Notes under the pieces: generated by a model | What the model was told of the DNA's origin: nothing | The model's database searches: none | What the model saw: only the letters and a program-made list of their open reading frames with translations | Assembly: GCF_003597395.2 (NCBI RefSeq) | Contig: NC_133776.1 | Span: forward strand, 33,596,157-33,660,156 | Direction of reading: 5' to 3' | DNA length: 64,000 bases | DNA from: Chelonoidis abingdonii | Taxonomy: Eukaryota; Chordata; Testudines; Testudinidae | Position numbers and translations under genes: made by a program | Shown: positions 48,580-60,756 of the stretch, piece after piece | How the letters are laid out: every line of letters begins with the position of its first letter | Position numbering within the stretch: position 1 is the first letter of the stretch

Positions 48580-49867
48580 TGAACTTTTTTGATCAGAAAA
48601 ATCTCGTAGAGATGTTATGAAGAAATATAGCTAGTTTTAAGGAAGATGGAGCCGTTGCCTCCTTAACTTTGGAAAAGACCTTATTCATATCTACTACCTT
48701 ACACCTAGGTTGGGGAGAGAAGGGAATGGATTATGAAGCCCCTTTAGTGATCCCTGTCACTAAAGGTTGATGTTCTACTAATTTGTCTTCAGTGTGTATT
48801 TGACTGGTTTAGTTGGCAGTAATATAAATATTAAGGGTGGGTTTTTCAGAACTGCATACATGAAGTTGCATGCCTAAAGTGGTATGCAATTATCACAACA
48901 GCATATGGAAACTGGCTATTTTGCCATGCAATTTACATATAGAATCGTGGCATTTTGGAAGTACAAATTAGGCACATATGCAGTTTTGAAAATCAGGCCC
49001 ACATGGACCTAAACCATTGATCTCGTTCACATAATAAAAATAAAACTCCATCATGGGTTGTCACCTGCCTGGCTGGGATACAAATGTTTTTGCAGCCCAA
49101 AGCCGACCAGACAGAGTATGTCTTCTAGCATCAGGGCCCTGTGGCTTGCACATAAACCTAAAAAAACATTCTGAAAGAATGGAGAGTGCCCAAGATACAC
49201 TGAAATTGGCCACATTACCAACTCCTCCTGAGCCACGCTATCCCTTAAAGACAAATGCTATGAAATTACTCTATGTTTAGCCCCTTAGCACAACTTGTTT
49301 AAATGATCGAAGGAGAATCCCAGGATATGTTGACCCTATAATAGGTTTCAGTAATCTCTCTCTAAATCACCAATGGAAATACTGTCATTTCTGCACCAGG
49401 TACCTGAGCCAGAGCCTAATGGCAGGATGCTTCTGTCCCAAGACAGAAGCAGATCAAGGAAATACCCATATTTTTATGGTGCTCTACTTGCTACTGGTGA
49501 GTAGGAATCTTTCTTTCTTTCTCTTATCCTCATTGTGGAGATAACCTTCTAAACTTGCACCAAGTGTAACCAGTGCAGTCTTCCTAAAACTGCAGGGACA
49601 TAGCTGCACTATTGCAGTCACTGCTGGGGAGGTTGGTCTGGGCTCTACTACTGGTAAGGCACCTGGGATATCTATGCCCAGTATTAATAAGAATTTTTTT
49701 TTTTGGTAGGAGGAGAAGAAAAGTGGTCCAGCATTAATTTATTCATTGCAGAATACAACACTGATTTATTTATTTTGTGTGTATGCTGAGGAGTAGCATT
49801 AATTGATTTTATTTGTGTTTGAAGTAGGGAACAGCATTTATTAATTTGGGAGGTGGGAGGGGAGGAA
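48580..49867. other. Intergenic DNA, nothing recognised
   Basis: Short frames on both strands at 49051-49280 have no recognisable domain. The rest is AT-rich. Confidence 0.4.
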
Positions 49868-50628
49868 CTCCGCCATGCCTGGAACCAACAGCCAATTGCA
49901 ACCGGACATCGTCATCACCAAGGACCAGAAGAAGGTCATCATGGTGGATGTCACAGTGCCCTTCGACAACAGGACCCTGGCCTTCCATGATGCCCAAGCT
50001 CGAAAGGTGGAGAAATACACCCCTCTGGCCGAAACCTTGAGAGCTAAGGATTACCAAGTTCCGACATGTGCTGATCGTCGGAGCCTTGGGCATATGGGAC
50101 CCAACTAACAAGTTGAGTGTTGGGAGAATGCGGAATTGGTCAATGCTATGCTTGACTGATGTGGCAACTCATGGTGTCGGACGCCATCAGATGGCCAAGG
50201 ATACAACTCCAGACATTGGCAATACCAGGAGGGATGAGCTGGAGTGCTGACGAGAAGCGCATTGGGGAAAGTAACTGAAATACTTCCTTCATAGACTGTA
50301 TTTTCTAAATGAACAACCTACCCTAAATTCTCAATTTCTGAGGGACAATCTTCACTCACTGATATATGTGCTTTCCACAACCAACTCTCTGTATAACTTT
50401 TCATGACTGATGTAACCGAATACTTGGATGCTAATATCTAAACTGTATTCTTAAATTTACTCACCTAAATTTGGGTTACTGCTGATTATGCACTATATGT
50501 ACCTTATGACTTTCAAAACAAACTTTGCATTTGTGGATAATCTAAGCACTATACCCAGATGTACAAACACTCTTTTCTCAACCTGTGTATTATATAATTT
50601 TAACATTAGCTTTAATAAAACTTGTATT
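49868..50628 (+). pseudogene. R2-like LINE 3' end (endonuclease remnant plus 3' UTR)
   Basis: The frame at 49875-50108 encodes 'LQPDIVITKDQKKVIMVDVT', then 'VPFDNRTLAFHDAQARKVEK' and 'YTPLAETLRAKDYQV'. The PD...VxVDVTVPF spacing is what I know from the C-terminal restriction-like endonuclease of R2-type LINEs, with PD and the later D as catalytic-type residues. After a frameshift, 'LIVGALGIWDP' continues in the frame from 50068. A non-coding 3' UTR follows to 'tttaataaaacttgta' near 50628. The copy is 5'-truncated and frameshifted. R2 proper targets 28S rDNA, and no rDNA is visible here. Confidence 0.6.
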
Positions 50629-51102
50629 TGGAGACTGAGCAGGAGTGGGCACAGCTTGGCGGCATCAGCATATTTCATTCTGGCAAGTAGGCTTTAATTT
50701 TGGACATGGGAAATCAATGTGGCTCCATATAGGCACAGGTGTTTTGTGTAGAACTCACAACAGCCTCCAAGTCAATTTATATTTTGATGTTAATTTGAAT
50801 GATACATAGACTTAATTTTATTATTGGACTCAAACTAGTAAGTTCAAAGTTAAAAAAAAAAGACATTGAATGTGTGTATTTATGAACACTGTCTTCCCTG
50901 CCTCCCACTCAAATGTTGACATTTATATGTCATATAATCTGTTCAAAGGATTGGGAAAAAAAGCACACAAGTAATAGTATGCATGAGCACCTTTGAAATT
51001 CTAATAGAAAAGTGTTTCCTCATAACTAATTTTAGCATACATTGTTATCTTCAAAGTGTTGCCACAAAGAATGTTTCAGAATTAAAATGGGTTTGAAATA
51101 CT

Positions 51103-51105
51103 ATT

Positions 51106-51190
<85 letters not shown>
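51103..51190. repeat. (TA)n(CA)n microsatellite
   Basis: A long uninterrupted AT dinucleotide run (about 51117-51174) passes directly into a CA run (about 51175-51190). The codon-repeat frame here is an artefact. Confidence 0.95.
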
Positions 51191-51490
51191 GCTACCCACT
51201 GTACCACATATTAACATTGTAGGGTTATTTGCATTTTACTGAAGGGGTCTGTTTGTTTGTGGAGGAAACTCTAGGAAACTAAGGACAATTCTCTCTCTTC
51301 TTCCTAAATTACCAGCAGTATAACTCAATGTGTTTAAATATTCATAAATATCTTCTATACTTATATAGAAAAATCTTGAGCATTTTGAATAAGTTACCTT
51401 ATGCAGCTGAAAGCGAAAATTTTAATTCCTTTTTCATATCTACTCTATTCTCCACAGAATCATTAAACACTAAATAGGGAGGACACAACA

Positions 51491-51667
51491 GGGATAGCTC
51501 AGTGGTTTGAGCATTGGCCTATTAAACCCAGGGTTGTGAGCTCAATCCTTGAGAGGGCCACTTAAGGAACTGGGGTAAAAATCTGTCTGGGGATTGGCCC
51601 TGCTTTGAGCAGGGGGTTGGACTAGATGACCTTCTGACGTCCCTTCCAACCCTAATCTTCTATGATA
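51491..51667 (+). mobile_element. Cry SINE (tortoise Pol III SINE)
   Basis: Head 'gggatagctcagtggtttg' with an exact A box (tagctcagtgg, 51495-51505), then 'cccagggttgtgagctcaat' as the B-box region. The middle is 'gagggccacttaaggaac'. The CR1-like tail is 'gttggactagatgacct' and 'cccttccaaccctaatc', ending 'ttctatgata'. More complete at the 3' end than the copy at 37241. It marks the genome as cryptodiran. Confidence 0.9.
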
Positions 51668-52312
51668 TACCATATTAACTGAATGACAACTTTTGCTACA
51701 CAAAAATTATGAACCTTCTGTCTAGTGTCAGAATGCCTGGATTTAGCATTGACCTACATTTATAGTCTATCCATAACAGACAAAAAGTGAATTTGTAATA
51801 GATTCACTAAATGGAAAGGCAATACACCTCAAGATTATGAAATGCCCTCTAGACATTTAACTTATTCAGGTAACATTTTATAGTTGCATATGTGAAAAGT
51901 GACATTCTATAAGGACAACTGAATGGCTGCTCAGTACATTACTACATGTAGGGCTGACCGCATTACTGTTCTTAAAGGTGCCTGCCACATCCTACCTTGT
52001 TTTCAGTTGCCAAACTTCAACCAGTTAGGCTGAAGTTTTCAATGCCAAGTGTTTGACTCAGGCTGAATTCATTTTTGGAAAATTTCAGCCAAAAGGATTC
52101 AGGGAATAATGGGGAAGAAAACTGGATAAGACCAGGGAGACGGGGAGTGGGAATCATGCTGGGGGGGAAGTGGGGGGGTGGAATTGTGCCCACTATATCG
52201 CACTCTTCCAGGGAATAGTATGGAACCCAAGATCGTGGAGTTTCACCATCCCTCTGCTGTCAGCAAATATGTATGAAAGCCACTGATAAAATGCCCATCC
52301 CTTTCTAATGCT

Positions 52313-52445
52313 GGTCCAGAGGTAGCTGTGTTACTCTGTATCCACAAAAACAACAAGGAGTCCGATGGCACCTTAAAGACTAACAGATTTATTTGGGCAT
52401 ACCCTTTTGTAGGTAAAAAAACAACAACACTTCTTCAGATGCATA
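52313..52445 (+). repeat. Copy of the foldback repeat, single arm
   Basis: 'ccagaggtagctgtgttac', 'caacaaggagtccgatggc', 'accttaaagactaacagatt' and 'cacttcttcagatgcata' follow the order of the family at 5690 and 10003. Confidence 0.65.
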
Positions 52446-52653
52446 TAGTGAAAATTACAGATGCAGGCATTATTATACTGACACATGAAGAGAAGGGAGT
52501 TACCTCAAGTGGAGAACCAGTGTTGACAGAGATCTGTGTGGTGGATCTAAAGGTTCCAACCATGTGTGTCAATATAATGTCACATGATGGCATTTCTGTT
52601 TTTTCAGGTTGCTTTTTTAAAAACCTAGGACATTCCAGACACTAAAGTTAATT

Positions 52654-52768
52654 TTTCAGAGCGGTAGCCATTTTAGTCTGTATCGGCAAAACAAGGAGGC
52701 GTCCTTGTGGCACCTTAGAGACTAACAAATTTATTTTGGCATAAGCTTTTGTTTGCTAAAACCCACAA
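52654..52768 (+). repeat. Second adjacent copy of the same repeat
   Basis: 'ttcagagcggtagccatttt', 'aggcgtccttgtggcacctt', 'agagactaacaaatttattt' and 'ttgctaaaacccacaaa'. This copy has the uninterrupted 'gtggcacctta' junction that proves the LTR insertion at 5719. Confidence 0.65.
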
Positions 52769-53767
52769 ATTACATTGAAAACTTGATTAAGGTTGCAAAG
52801 TCAAGCCGTGAAAAAGTTTGTAACACCAGCATTAAAGTTGCTTTAATTCAACAGTCTGCATATGCCTTATGACATAGTCTTTAATTACATGATCACATAC
52901 TCCTTTTTCCACAAGACCCCTGCCTGATTCAGTAGAGAGGATGGACTGACCTGAAGGTGAACCAAGGATTTGTAGAGAAGGAGGCTGTTATGTTAGGAAC
53001 CCCGCTTAATTTGTTGCAGAAGTTGGATGGTGTATAATGAATGAGACAGGAGACTGAAGGGAGAGAAAGGATGGTTTCATGGTTAAGGTATTTGAATGTT
53101 GCCTTCTTGAATTGGATCCCTATTTCTGCCTCTGCCACAAAATTGCTATGCGAGGCTAGTCAAGTTGCTTAAACAAAACACTTTTCACAGGTGGTTATTA
53201 TTGGGTTCTTCATTTTCTGAGTATCCAACCGAAGCACCTGAAGATTGATTTGTAGAAGTGCTGAATAGTCACAGCTGCAACTGATCGTTACAGGAGCACA
53301 ATAAATACTCTGAAAAATCAGGTCACTGGTGTCTCCATTTGGGTACTCAAAATTACAGATACTTTTGACCTGAATCTTCATGCATGTAAAATATGAATCG
53401 GGAATTGGGAAAATAAACAAACACTCAGATACAATAGTGATGAGCACCACAGAATTATTAATTTCCTCACGGGCGTTTCTATCTTCAAGAGCAGGGTTTG
53501 AATAGTGTATAATAAATAAGATCTAGGGGCATACATTGAACAATGAGCAGAAACCCAAATTTTGAACAGTTGCTCATGAAGTCCTAATAAGCATCTTGTG
53601 ACCTGAATGAGGCATGGGTTGTGTGGGAAAAAATAGTATGCAATCATGTTATTAAAGAATGTATCATAATACATATGCACAAGGGGGCCAAATTAATGTT
53701 ACATAAGCACCATTAATTCTGCTATTTTCTAACTTTTGACTTCTTGACCAACAGAACATTATTAAGT

Positions 53768-53937
53768 GTGCCTGCGGATACTCCACCGGAGTCGCAGGAC
53801 CAGCGGACCCTCTGCAGGGACGCCTGTGGGAGGTCCACCGGAGCCGCCTGCCACCCTCCCGGCAAGCGGCAGAGCACCCCCCATGGCATGCTGCCCCAAG
53901 CACGCGCTTGGCGCGCTGTGGCCTGGAGCCAGCCCTG
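53768..53937. mobile_element. Truncated hAT-type element, right end only
   Basis: It ends 'gcctggagccagccctg' at 53937, the same terminus as the element at 8586-8745, preceded by 'gccccaagcacgcgcttgg'. The GC-rich interior has two facing 'tccaccgga' segments. The left TIR is missing. It directly abuts the rearranged MITE at 53941, which it may have interrupted. Confidence 0.6.
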
Positions 53938-53940
53938 AAA

Positions 53941-54897
53941 ATAGGGAACATGCTCATTTAAAATTGTGCAATGCTCCCTTACAACATTGTTTGGCAGACA
54001 CCTGCTTTGTCCACTGCTTGCAGAAAGAGCAGCCCGTTGGAGCTAGCTGGTGGGGGCTTGGAACCAGAGTGGACCGGCAGCCCCACTCAGCTTTCTGCTC
54101 CCCTATGGTCCCTGTGCGGCAGCCATCCAGCAGGCTATCAATTGCCGACAGTTCAGCTGTCCCTCCCTCCACAACCATGTGCTGCTCCCAGGAGCCTCCC
54201 GCTTGCTGTGCGGAGTGGGGGGGGGGGGAGGAAGGAGAATAAGGGGGCTGTCAGGGTGTCCCACTCCCCCCTGCTCTTGCCTCCCACTTACCGCCTCTCC
54301 ATAGAGCGGGGGGGGGGAGGGAGGAGACACATGACAGGGCTCAGGACAGAGGGAGCTTGCTTTCAGCAGCTGCTGTCTCAACTTGAGGATATACTTAAAA
54401 AGGCAATGTACTTAGAGTGGGTTCAGCGTACTTAAAGGAGAAATGTGCATCTCTCTCTCACACGCACACACACAGGGTGTGTCTCTGTCTGCCATGCTGT
54501 CTCCCCTCCCTCCATTTGCACTGCCTTGTAGAGTGTGAGGCTACATTAACATGTTAACCCTTGAGGGCTCAGCTAATTCATCATTTAGCAGTAAGACATT
54601 CCCTGGGAAATATCCCACCCTCTGACTTCACCACCTCAACCAGGCTTCACAATCATCAGTGCTGTGTACAGTATTAAATTGTTTGTTTAAAACATATACT
54701 GCATATTATATTTTATATACATACATACATGTATATATATATATAGTCTTTTGTATGGTGAAAAAAATTCCCCTGGAGCCTGACCCCTCGCCCATTTACA
54801 TTAATTCTTATGGGGAAATTGGATTCGCTTAACATCGTTTCGTTTAAGGTCGCATTTTTCAGGAACATAACTACAATATTAAGTGAGGAGTTACTGT
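53941..54897. mobile_element. Rearranged TIR transposon copy, opposite to 3344
   Basis: The right end 'attaagtgaggagttactgt' at 54897 is the complement of the left TIR at 3344. 'ttatggggaaattggattcg' and 'gtcgcatttttcagg' are further matches. The left part matches the complement of 3880-3945 ('caatgctcccttacaac', 'acctgctttgtccactg'). The left TIR is lost where the hAT fragment ends at 53937. The core (54050-54380) is GC-rich; overlapping frames there are not genes. Confidence 0.6.
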
Positions 54898-56420
54898 ACA
54901 TTAACAAGCCCTCCCAGCCATAACGTTAATGAGAACCCAGTGGAAATTCCCTTACCTACACAGAGATGCCATTGTGTGGTATTATTTGCTCTGTCCATTT
55001 TCCTCTCCTCCCTCCTGTTGGCCACTGTCATTCTTTTTCTGCATGTTGCACAACTGCTGCTAGCTGAAGATCAATTTTAATTAATCGGTAATCCTATTTC
55101 CTTTTACTCTTTTCTACAGACACTCACTAGAGTGGGGAAAAGACCAGTTTTCCAGTGAAGAAAATGTACAGAAAACTGTGTTCTAAAAATTTTCCCAAAC
55201 GCAGGCATACAGCTAAGACAGCAGCAAAGACCCACTCCTCCGTCAAAAAGAATAATTACAAAGTTACACTCTGACTTTGGGACAATAGGATTTGCCTTTC
55301 CACCAAGCCCCACAGTCACAAAAGCAAGACCTTTGCCAGTTGTTCTAGTTAAGTTCCCAAGTGCCTGAGGTGCTTAGCTATAAAGAAGAGACAAGGCCAG
55401 GAGAAATGTTGCATTGACCCACTTCAGCATGTGGCTCTAAAAGTGAAACCATCTAGTTCTGGCTGATAGTTGGTGGTTTTTGTGTTTAATGATTCATTTT
55501 TTTCCCCCTTTTTGAGAGAAAGCAAGTTTGGAAAAGAGGTTTGATTGGAGTGTGCGCTGCACAGCAAATCATTGCACAGCTCCATAAATCTCTGACATGA
55601 AAGTTAGAACTTACCTTTGCAGTTTCTTTTAAAAAGATTAAAGCAATAATGTGGTGCCTTACAGGGTGGGCCATAACTAATGCAGGAGATTAAGACCACG
55701 TCTATGCTACAGGGACTCTAGCAGCAGGGATACAGTGCCATAGTTACGCTAGCATTACCCAGTAGTGTAGATTCAGCTTGCAATGAGGGAAGGGTTTTTT
55801 CCCACTGCTGTAGGAACACCCTGTCCCCACCTTATGGCAGCTAGGGTGACGGATGCATGCTTCTATCCACCTAGCTGTGTCTGCCTTGGGGGGTTAGGTC
55901 AGGATAGGTAGGATGCCCGAGGTGTGGATTTTTCATATTCCTGACCACTGTAGTTCTGTTCATCTAAATTTTAAGAATAGGCTGGGTCTCAAGTTCTTCA
56001 CTTTGGAAAAAGAACTCCTCAACTAGGAACTAATCACATGAAAAACTGAGCACTTTCATTTTCCCTGGCCCTGCATTTTGCTGAGTCTGTCCTTAGCTGT
56101 TTGTAAATGGCTTTGAAAATGAAAAAGCACTACAAGTGCAAAGAATTTATCATCAAGGATTGACTGGGAATTTGTGTGCGTATATGGGGGGCGACTATGA
56201 AGGGGATTTTTGTTGAGGGGGAAGAGTGGGCGGCTACATAAGCATTTAAAGTGGGTTATTTTCTTTGTTGAGGGTGGGAGAGGTATTAGAATGGGGGTTA
56301 ATCGCTGTGAAACTTTTATTCAGTAAGGAAGAAGTTGTGCACCTTCTCTCTTTGTGTTGGGGGAGGAGATTTAATGATCACGAACCCTGCTCTCCTGCCT
56401 GAGTTAATTTCTGTATGTTT
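54898..56420. other. Intergenic DNA with a MITE relic
   Basis: At about 55690-55960 there is a relic of the 'gtctatgctaca' MITE family ('accacgtctatgctac', 'atagttacgctagc', 'gtggatttttcatattcctg'). Nothing else is recognised. Confidence 0.4.
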
Positions 56421-56428
56421 GTCTAGTC

Positions 56429-56739
56429 CAGCGGTTGGCAACCTTTCAGAAGTGGTGTCCAGTGTCTTCATTTATTCACTCTAATTTAAGGTTTCGTGTG
56501 CCAGAAATACATGTTAACGTTTTTAGAAGGTCTCTTTCTAGAAGACTATAATATATAATCAAACTATTATTGTATGTAAAGTAAATAAGGTTTTTAAAAT
56601 GTTTAAGAAGCTTCTTTTAAAATTAAATTTAAATGCAGAGCCTCCCGGACCGGTGGCCAGGACGGGGGCAGTGTGAGTGCCACTGAAAATTAGCTTGCAT
56701 GCTGCCTTTGGCACAAGTGCCACAGGTTGCCTACCCCTG
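56429..56739. mobile_element. hAT-type MITE, 311 bp, perfect duplication
   Basis: Ends 'cagcggttggcaacctttc' and 'aggttgcctacccctg' are TIRs. Flanks 56421-56428 and 56740-56747 are both 'gtctagtc'. It is closely related along its full length to 15669-15978. Confidence 0.92.
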
Positions 56740-56747
56740 GTCTAGTC

Positions 56748-58069
56748 GGTATAGTTTGCAAACTCTTCCAGGCAAGGACTGCATCTTAACTTCTGTAATG
56801 TGCTTTGTAAATTGCCATGTACATTTATGGCCTGGTATATAAATGTTCATTCTAGTAGATTCCAGCCAATCAAGATGTTCAACTTTCAGTGAGTTCACCT
56901 TTTTCCCAGCAGGTGGCATTAGCACACAGTGAAGTGAGTGATCAAGACATATAGGCAGGCTTGCTAACAGACATCAGCATGATGCAATCAAAAAGGTAGG
57001 CCACCACCTATATGAGGGCATTCAAATAGACAAATGGATACAAAACGTATTCCCAAATAGACCTACAATGTGCTGCATTAGATTCTTGCTACATTTAATT
57101 AGCATATGCTTTCTTTATAACATCTATTTTGTCAATAATATTTTTGAAACAATTAATAGATGGTTCTCAATTTATCTAAAATACATCCATGATCAGCTAG
57201 TTCCGAACCAATATTTTCACATTGCCAGCTAATTAATTTCAAATATGGTTACTAAAATGGCCCAATGCCGGATTAAAGACATCCCCTATTGCTTTTCCTA
57301 GAAATTACAATAAAAATCCTAACACAGTAAAAGTTTAAAATTGTATGTTGGAGAAACCACGTATATATCATTATAAAAGAAAAGGCTATTAATATCCAAT
57401 GAACTATAGGGTCAGATTTCTTAAGCCATCACAAAAATAAGCCTGTACTAAAACCTAAATAAGAGGTTTCGACCATACTGGGGACTGGGAGAGGTGCGGG
57501 GGGGGAGGGGAGAAGAGAAGAGGAAGGGAGAGAGGGAACAAACAAAAACAAGAATGTTTCACACACTATTTATTTTAGTCAAAAAATCACTATCAGGCAA
57601 AATTATTTATGGTGGTTTGGTATGGATGCAGTATTATTTGAATGGCAAGAATTTCTTTTTTCAATAAATTATACAGCATATCAGCATATCAGGCATAAAC
57701 AAGGCCTTCTTTTTGAATGGACTAGTTTCTTACATTTCCTTACCAAAAACATAAGATCGATTGTAATTGTATATTTTCGGCACCATAGCATTTCTAAGCA
57801 GTTGATACAATTTACACCAGAACACTGACAGAGAGACAGACTCTAAGGTAGAGTGCCTATGGTCCTTAGCTGTGGAAGGATGTTGAAATAAGATCAGAGA
57901 AAATGGCACACCAACACATTAGAGCATGTTCAAGCACAATAAAACCATAGTATTCTTTTAACATAGATATAAATTGAATGAATCACGAGTGTTCCTCCCT
58001 TTCATATGGATATATGGCATCAGACATATATTGCTTGAAACAAGTTCAACAGAAAAACTGCCCATGTTT
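56748..58069 (-). other. RNF7 3' UTR candidate and downstream flank
   Basis: The stretch directly 3' of the RNF7 stop has a minus-strand AATAAA at 57574-57569, about 500 bases past the stop, a candidate polyadenylation signal. A purine-rich tract lies at 57477-57540. No other gene is seen. Confidence 0.3.
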
Positions 58070-58188
58070 TCATTTGCCTATTCTCTGGACCACCCAGTCC
58101 TGTTGACAGAGGGGACAGCGATTGTTCTGTTTCACCCATAGGGACATGCAGCAATTGTGGAAGGAATGATTACATTCTCCCCAGACAA
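58070..58188 (-). CDS. RNF7: RNF7 coding exon 3 (RING C-terminal half)
   Basis: The terminal exon, acceptor tttcag|TTG, begins in phase 1 and encodes VVWGECNHSFHNCC... to QRIGK, then TGA at 58072-58070. It supplies the histidines (CNHSFH) and the last zinc pairs (NCC, RCPLC) of the RING-H2 domain. The CPLC ending, where RBX1 has CPLD, identifies the RBX2/RNF7 paralogue rather than RBX1. The sequence is identical in pattern to mammalian RNF7. Confidence 0.96.
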
Positions 58189-59717
58189 CTGAAAGAAAAG
58201 AAAATACTTGATATGTTCCAGTTACACTGTTCAATATAGACGTACAAACTACACTCACAATAAAGAGTACTAACAACCTAACTCAGATTTTTACAGCAAA
58301 TAGAAGGTTATATGATATTTGGGGCAATAATACATTATAATGATTTATTGATTTAGACTAGATTAGTGTTACTGGTTTGACAGTATTTTCTATAAATAGA
58401 ATATGGTGTTCCACAGGGTTATGTCTCACACGTTAGCCACTTAAAACATGTCTACCAATTTATTTCTAATTCAAGAGACATATACACATACTTTCATATT
58501 CTTACACAACTGTAGAATGCTTAGCACGGTGCTGTGCACTATATCAACAGTGCATAATACTATAAATATTACTGAGGGACGAGGGAAGCCTGTGAGTGGT
58601 TTGGAAACTTCCACAGCCTGGCTAAATTTGATCTTATTTTTTACTGGTTCCTTAATTAGGTATAGTTAGTGTATTGTTTCAGTATTGACTTTCCATCATG
58701 TGCCAAAGGTTTAAGGGCATATGAACAAATTCTAATTAACATTTTATTTGAATTTTTAAAGTTCAAAGTTGAGATACATGATAAATAAAATAATATAGGA
58801 TACTAGTACACAAGCATTTAAAATGGGCTCTTAGCTACATCAGAGGTTGTTCAAAGCCCATAATTATTTAAATATACCAAACTGGACTAATTCTGCATTG
58901 TACTAGTTTTTTTTTTTTTTTTTTAGCAGTGATTGTAGACAACGGCGCTATCCACAGGACTGTTGCAAGTTTTGTATTTTTTCTCTTTTATATCTGTCTT
59001 CAAATGGGAGACCTAACAGGACAACCATGGAATGTGGAAGTGGTAATTTCTTTTATAGACAATAAGATGATCAACTAAAATAATACCATTCAATTAACTG
59101 AGATTATGTGTTTTATAAAGTAAACAGCAAAGAGATGGAAATGTCCATTATTGATTTTACAAGTTCAATTAACAAAGTAATACTTCCAAGTTAAATAAAT
59201 GCTTGAATGTCTACATATCACATAAAAAATCTAATATACTGCTTAGGGCTACACTTTTCTAGTTGAAAAGCAGATTAACAAAACAACAACAAATAAGATC
59301 TTTGAAACCTCAAAAACCTTGGATGAGGAAAAGACAATCAAATATATTCCATGGCTTCATAACCTAGACAAAATTTTATCCACACTTGCATGTTTTAGTG
59401 AAGTTCTTCTGTTATATCTTCTAGTATCTATCTCAAAGGAAGTGATAGTAGGTATTTCCTATTTAACTCAAAAGTCTACAGTTGTCTGTCCTGAATTATA
59501 TAACTAGTTCTTCCCAGTCACAAGCACATATACAAATGACTAGTTGCAGATTTGCTCGGTCAAGCACTTTTCTATGACAGTGTGTTTTTTTACATTAGTA
59601 TTGCTGTACGGTTAATTTTTGCGCATTAATAAAATTAGTATTATCTTCAAACTTAAAAAAGCATCCCACTGAGAAAAAGCCTTTGCTGAAAAACATGACA
59701 ATGAAATCACTACATAC
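58189..59717 (-). other. RNF7 intron 2
   Basis: Donor G|gtatgt at 59718/59717 and acceptor tttcag at 58190/58189. Length is 1.5 kb, AT-rich, no delimitable repeats. Confidence 0.85.
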
Positions 59718-59765
59718 CAACACAATCTTCTTGTTTGTTTTCAGCTTGACATCTAAGACAGGCAT
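59718..59765 (-). CDS. RNF7: RNF7 coding exon 2 (48 bp)
   Basis: A very short exon between ttttag and G|gtatgt, too short for open-frame detection. With the G from exon 1 it encodes DACLRCQAENKQEDCV and the first base of the next codon. The phases on both sides match the flanking exons. C-L-R-C and the later C are zinc ligands of the RING-H2 domain. The 48-bp size leaves no slack: skipping it would keep the frame but remove three RING cysteines. Confidence 0.95.
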
Positions 59766-60324
59766 CTAAAAGTAAACATGAACAAAACTCAATCTGATGC
59801 TCAGAATGCAATTCTTAAACTGGCTTTTCTAATGAAAATATAAACCGTGGAACATATTAATAATGGTAAAAGCTCAAATTCTGCCATCAACTGTATTTAT
59901 TAGATAAAAAGGAAATTAAAATACAAGCACTATGCATACCAAAAGAAAAATATATCTTTTCAGGAGGTAAAAAGAACTGGAAACTGTAAGACAAGCTCTT
60001 CACACCCTCCATTTTCTTTGGACATTTTCATGAGCTCTGCTGCAAAAAAAAAAATCTCCTTTTTGTATATGTGACCATTGGGAGACTTCTGCCAAATCCA
60101 CTCAAGCAGATTAAAAATTAAATAAGAGCACTCACATGCAACCCGCAACTTCAGGAATTTGTTTTTCAGATGTGAATGATTTCCTTAAAAGGAGATGCTG
60201 ACAATTCTACTGTTTTTCAGCCTCTCATCAAACCCTGCCCTACGCCACCTTTTACACACTGCAATTTTACTTGATGTGTAACTGAAACTTCACCAGAATA
60301 TAAAACACACACCCACACCCTATA

Positions 60325-60421
60325 GTTTTAGATCATTTATTAGTCATGCACTGTAAGTGAAGAGACCACACCATACTTTTAGATCATTTATTAGTTGTGC
60401 AATCTAAGTACAGAGACCGAC
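60325..60421. repeat. Two-copy tandem duplication, 52-bp period
   Basis: Copy 1 starts 'ttttagatcatttattagtc' at 60325 and copy 2 starts 'ttttagatcatttattagtt' at 60377, each followed by 'gcaatctaagtacagagacc'-type sequence. About 40 of 45 positions agree by eye. Confidence 0.8.
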
Positions 60422-60756
60422 GGGGACATACAATACATATTTTTAATATGGTGTCTAATCTTGTAGGGGACAGAAAGGAATAAGGATATGGGACTCCTGG
60501 TTGGAGTAGCACATCAGCGGCTGCTCCACACTATGTAAGCGCTTACTGCTGCTCCCACTTCAGATTCCTCACCTAATCAAGTCATCAAACAGCAAAGAGA
60601 ATGGGAATGCTGAGGCAGCAACATTTCCGCAAATGAGGCAGAGGAGAGCAGCTCTTCCTTTAGTAGACAATCAGGAGTTTCTCATTTATTTATTCTTTTA
60701 TTATTTCCTGCCAAAGACAGGAAATACAACAAACAGGCACGGGAAAGACACAATAA

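Noticed and set aside
51042..51242. Frame with a long Ile-Tyr repeat
   Set aside because: It is a translation of the (TA)n microsatellite.
53766..54435. Open frames of 158 and 154 codons
   Set aside because: They run across the junction of two non-autonomous transposons and through poly-G tracts, with no protein family signature.
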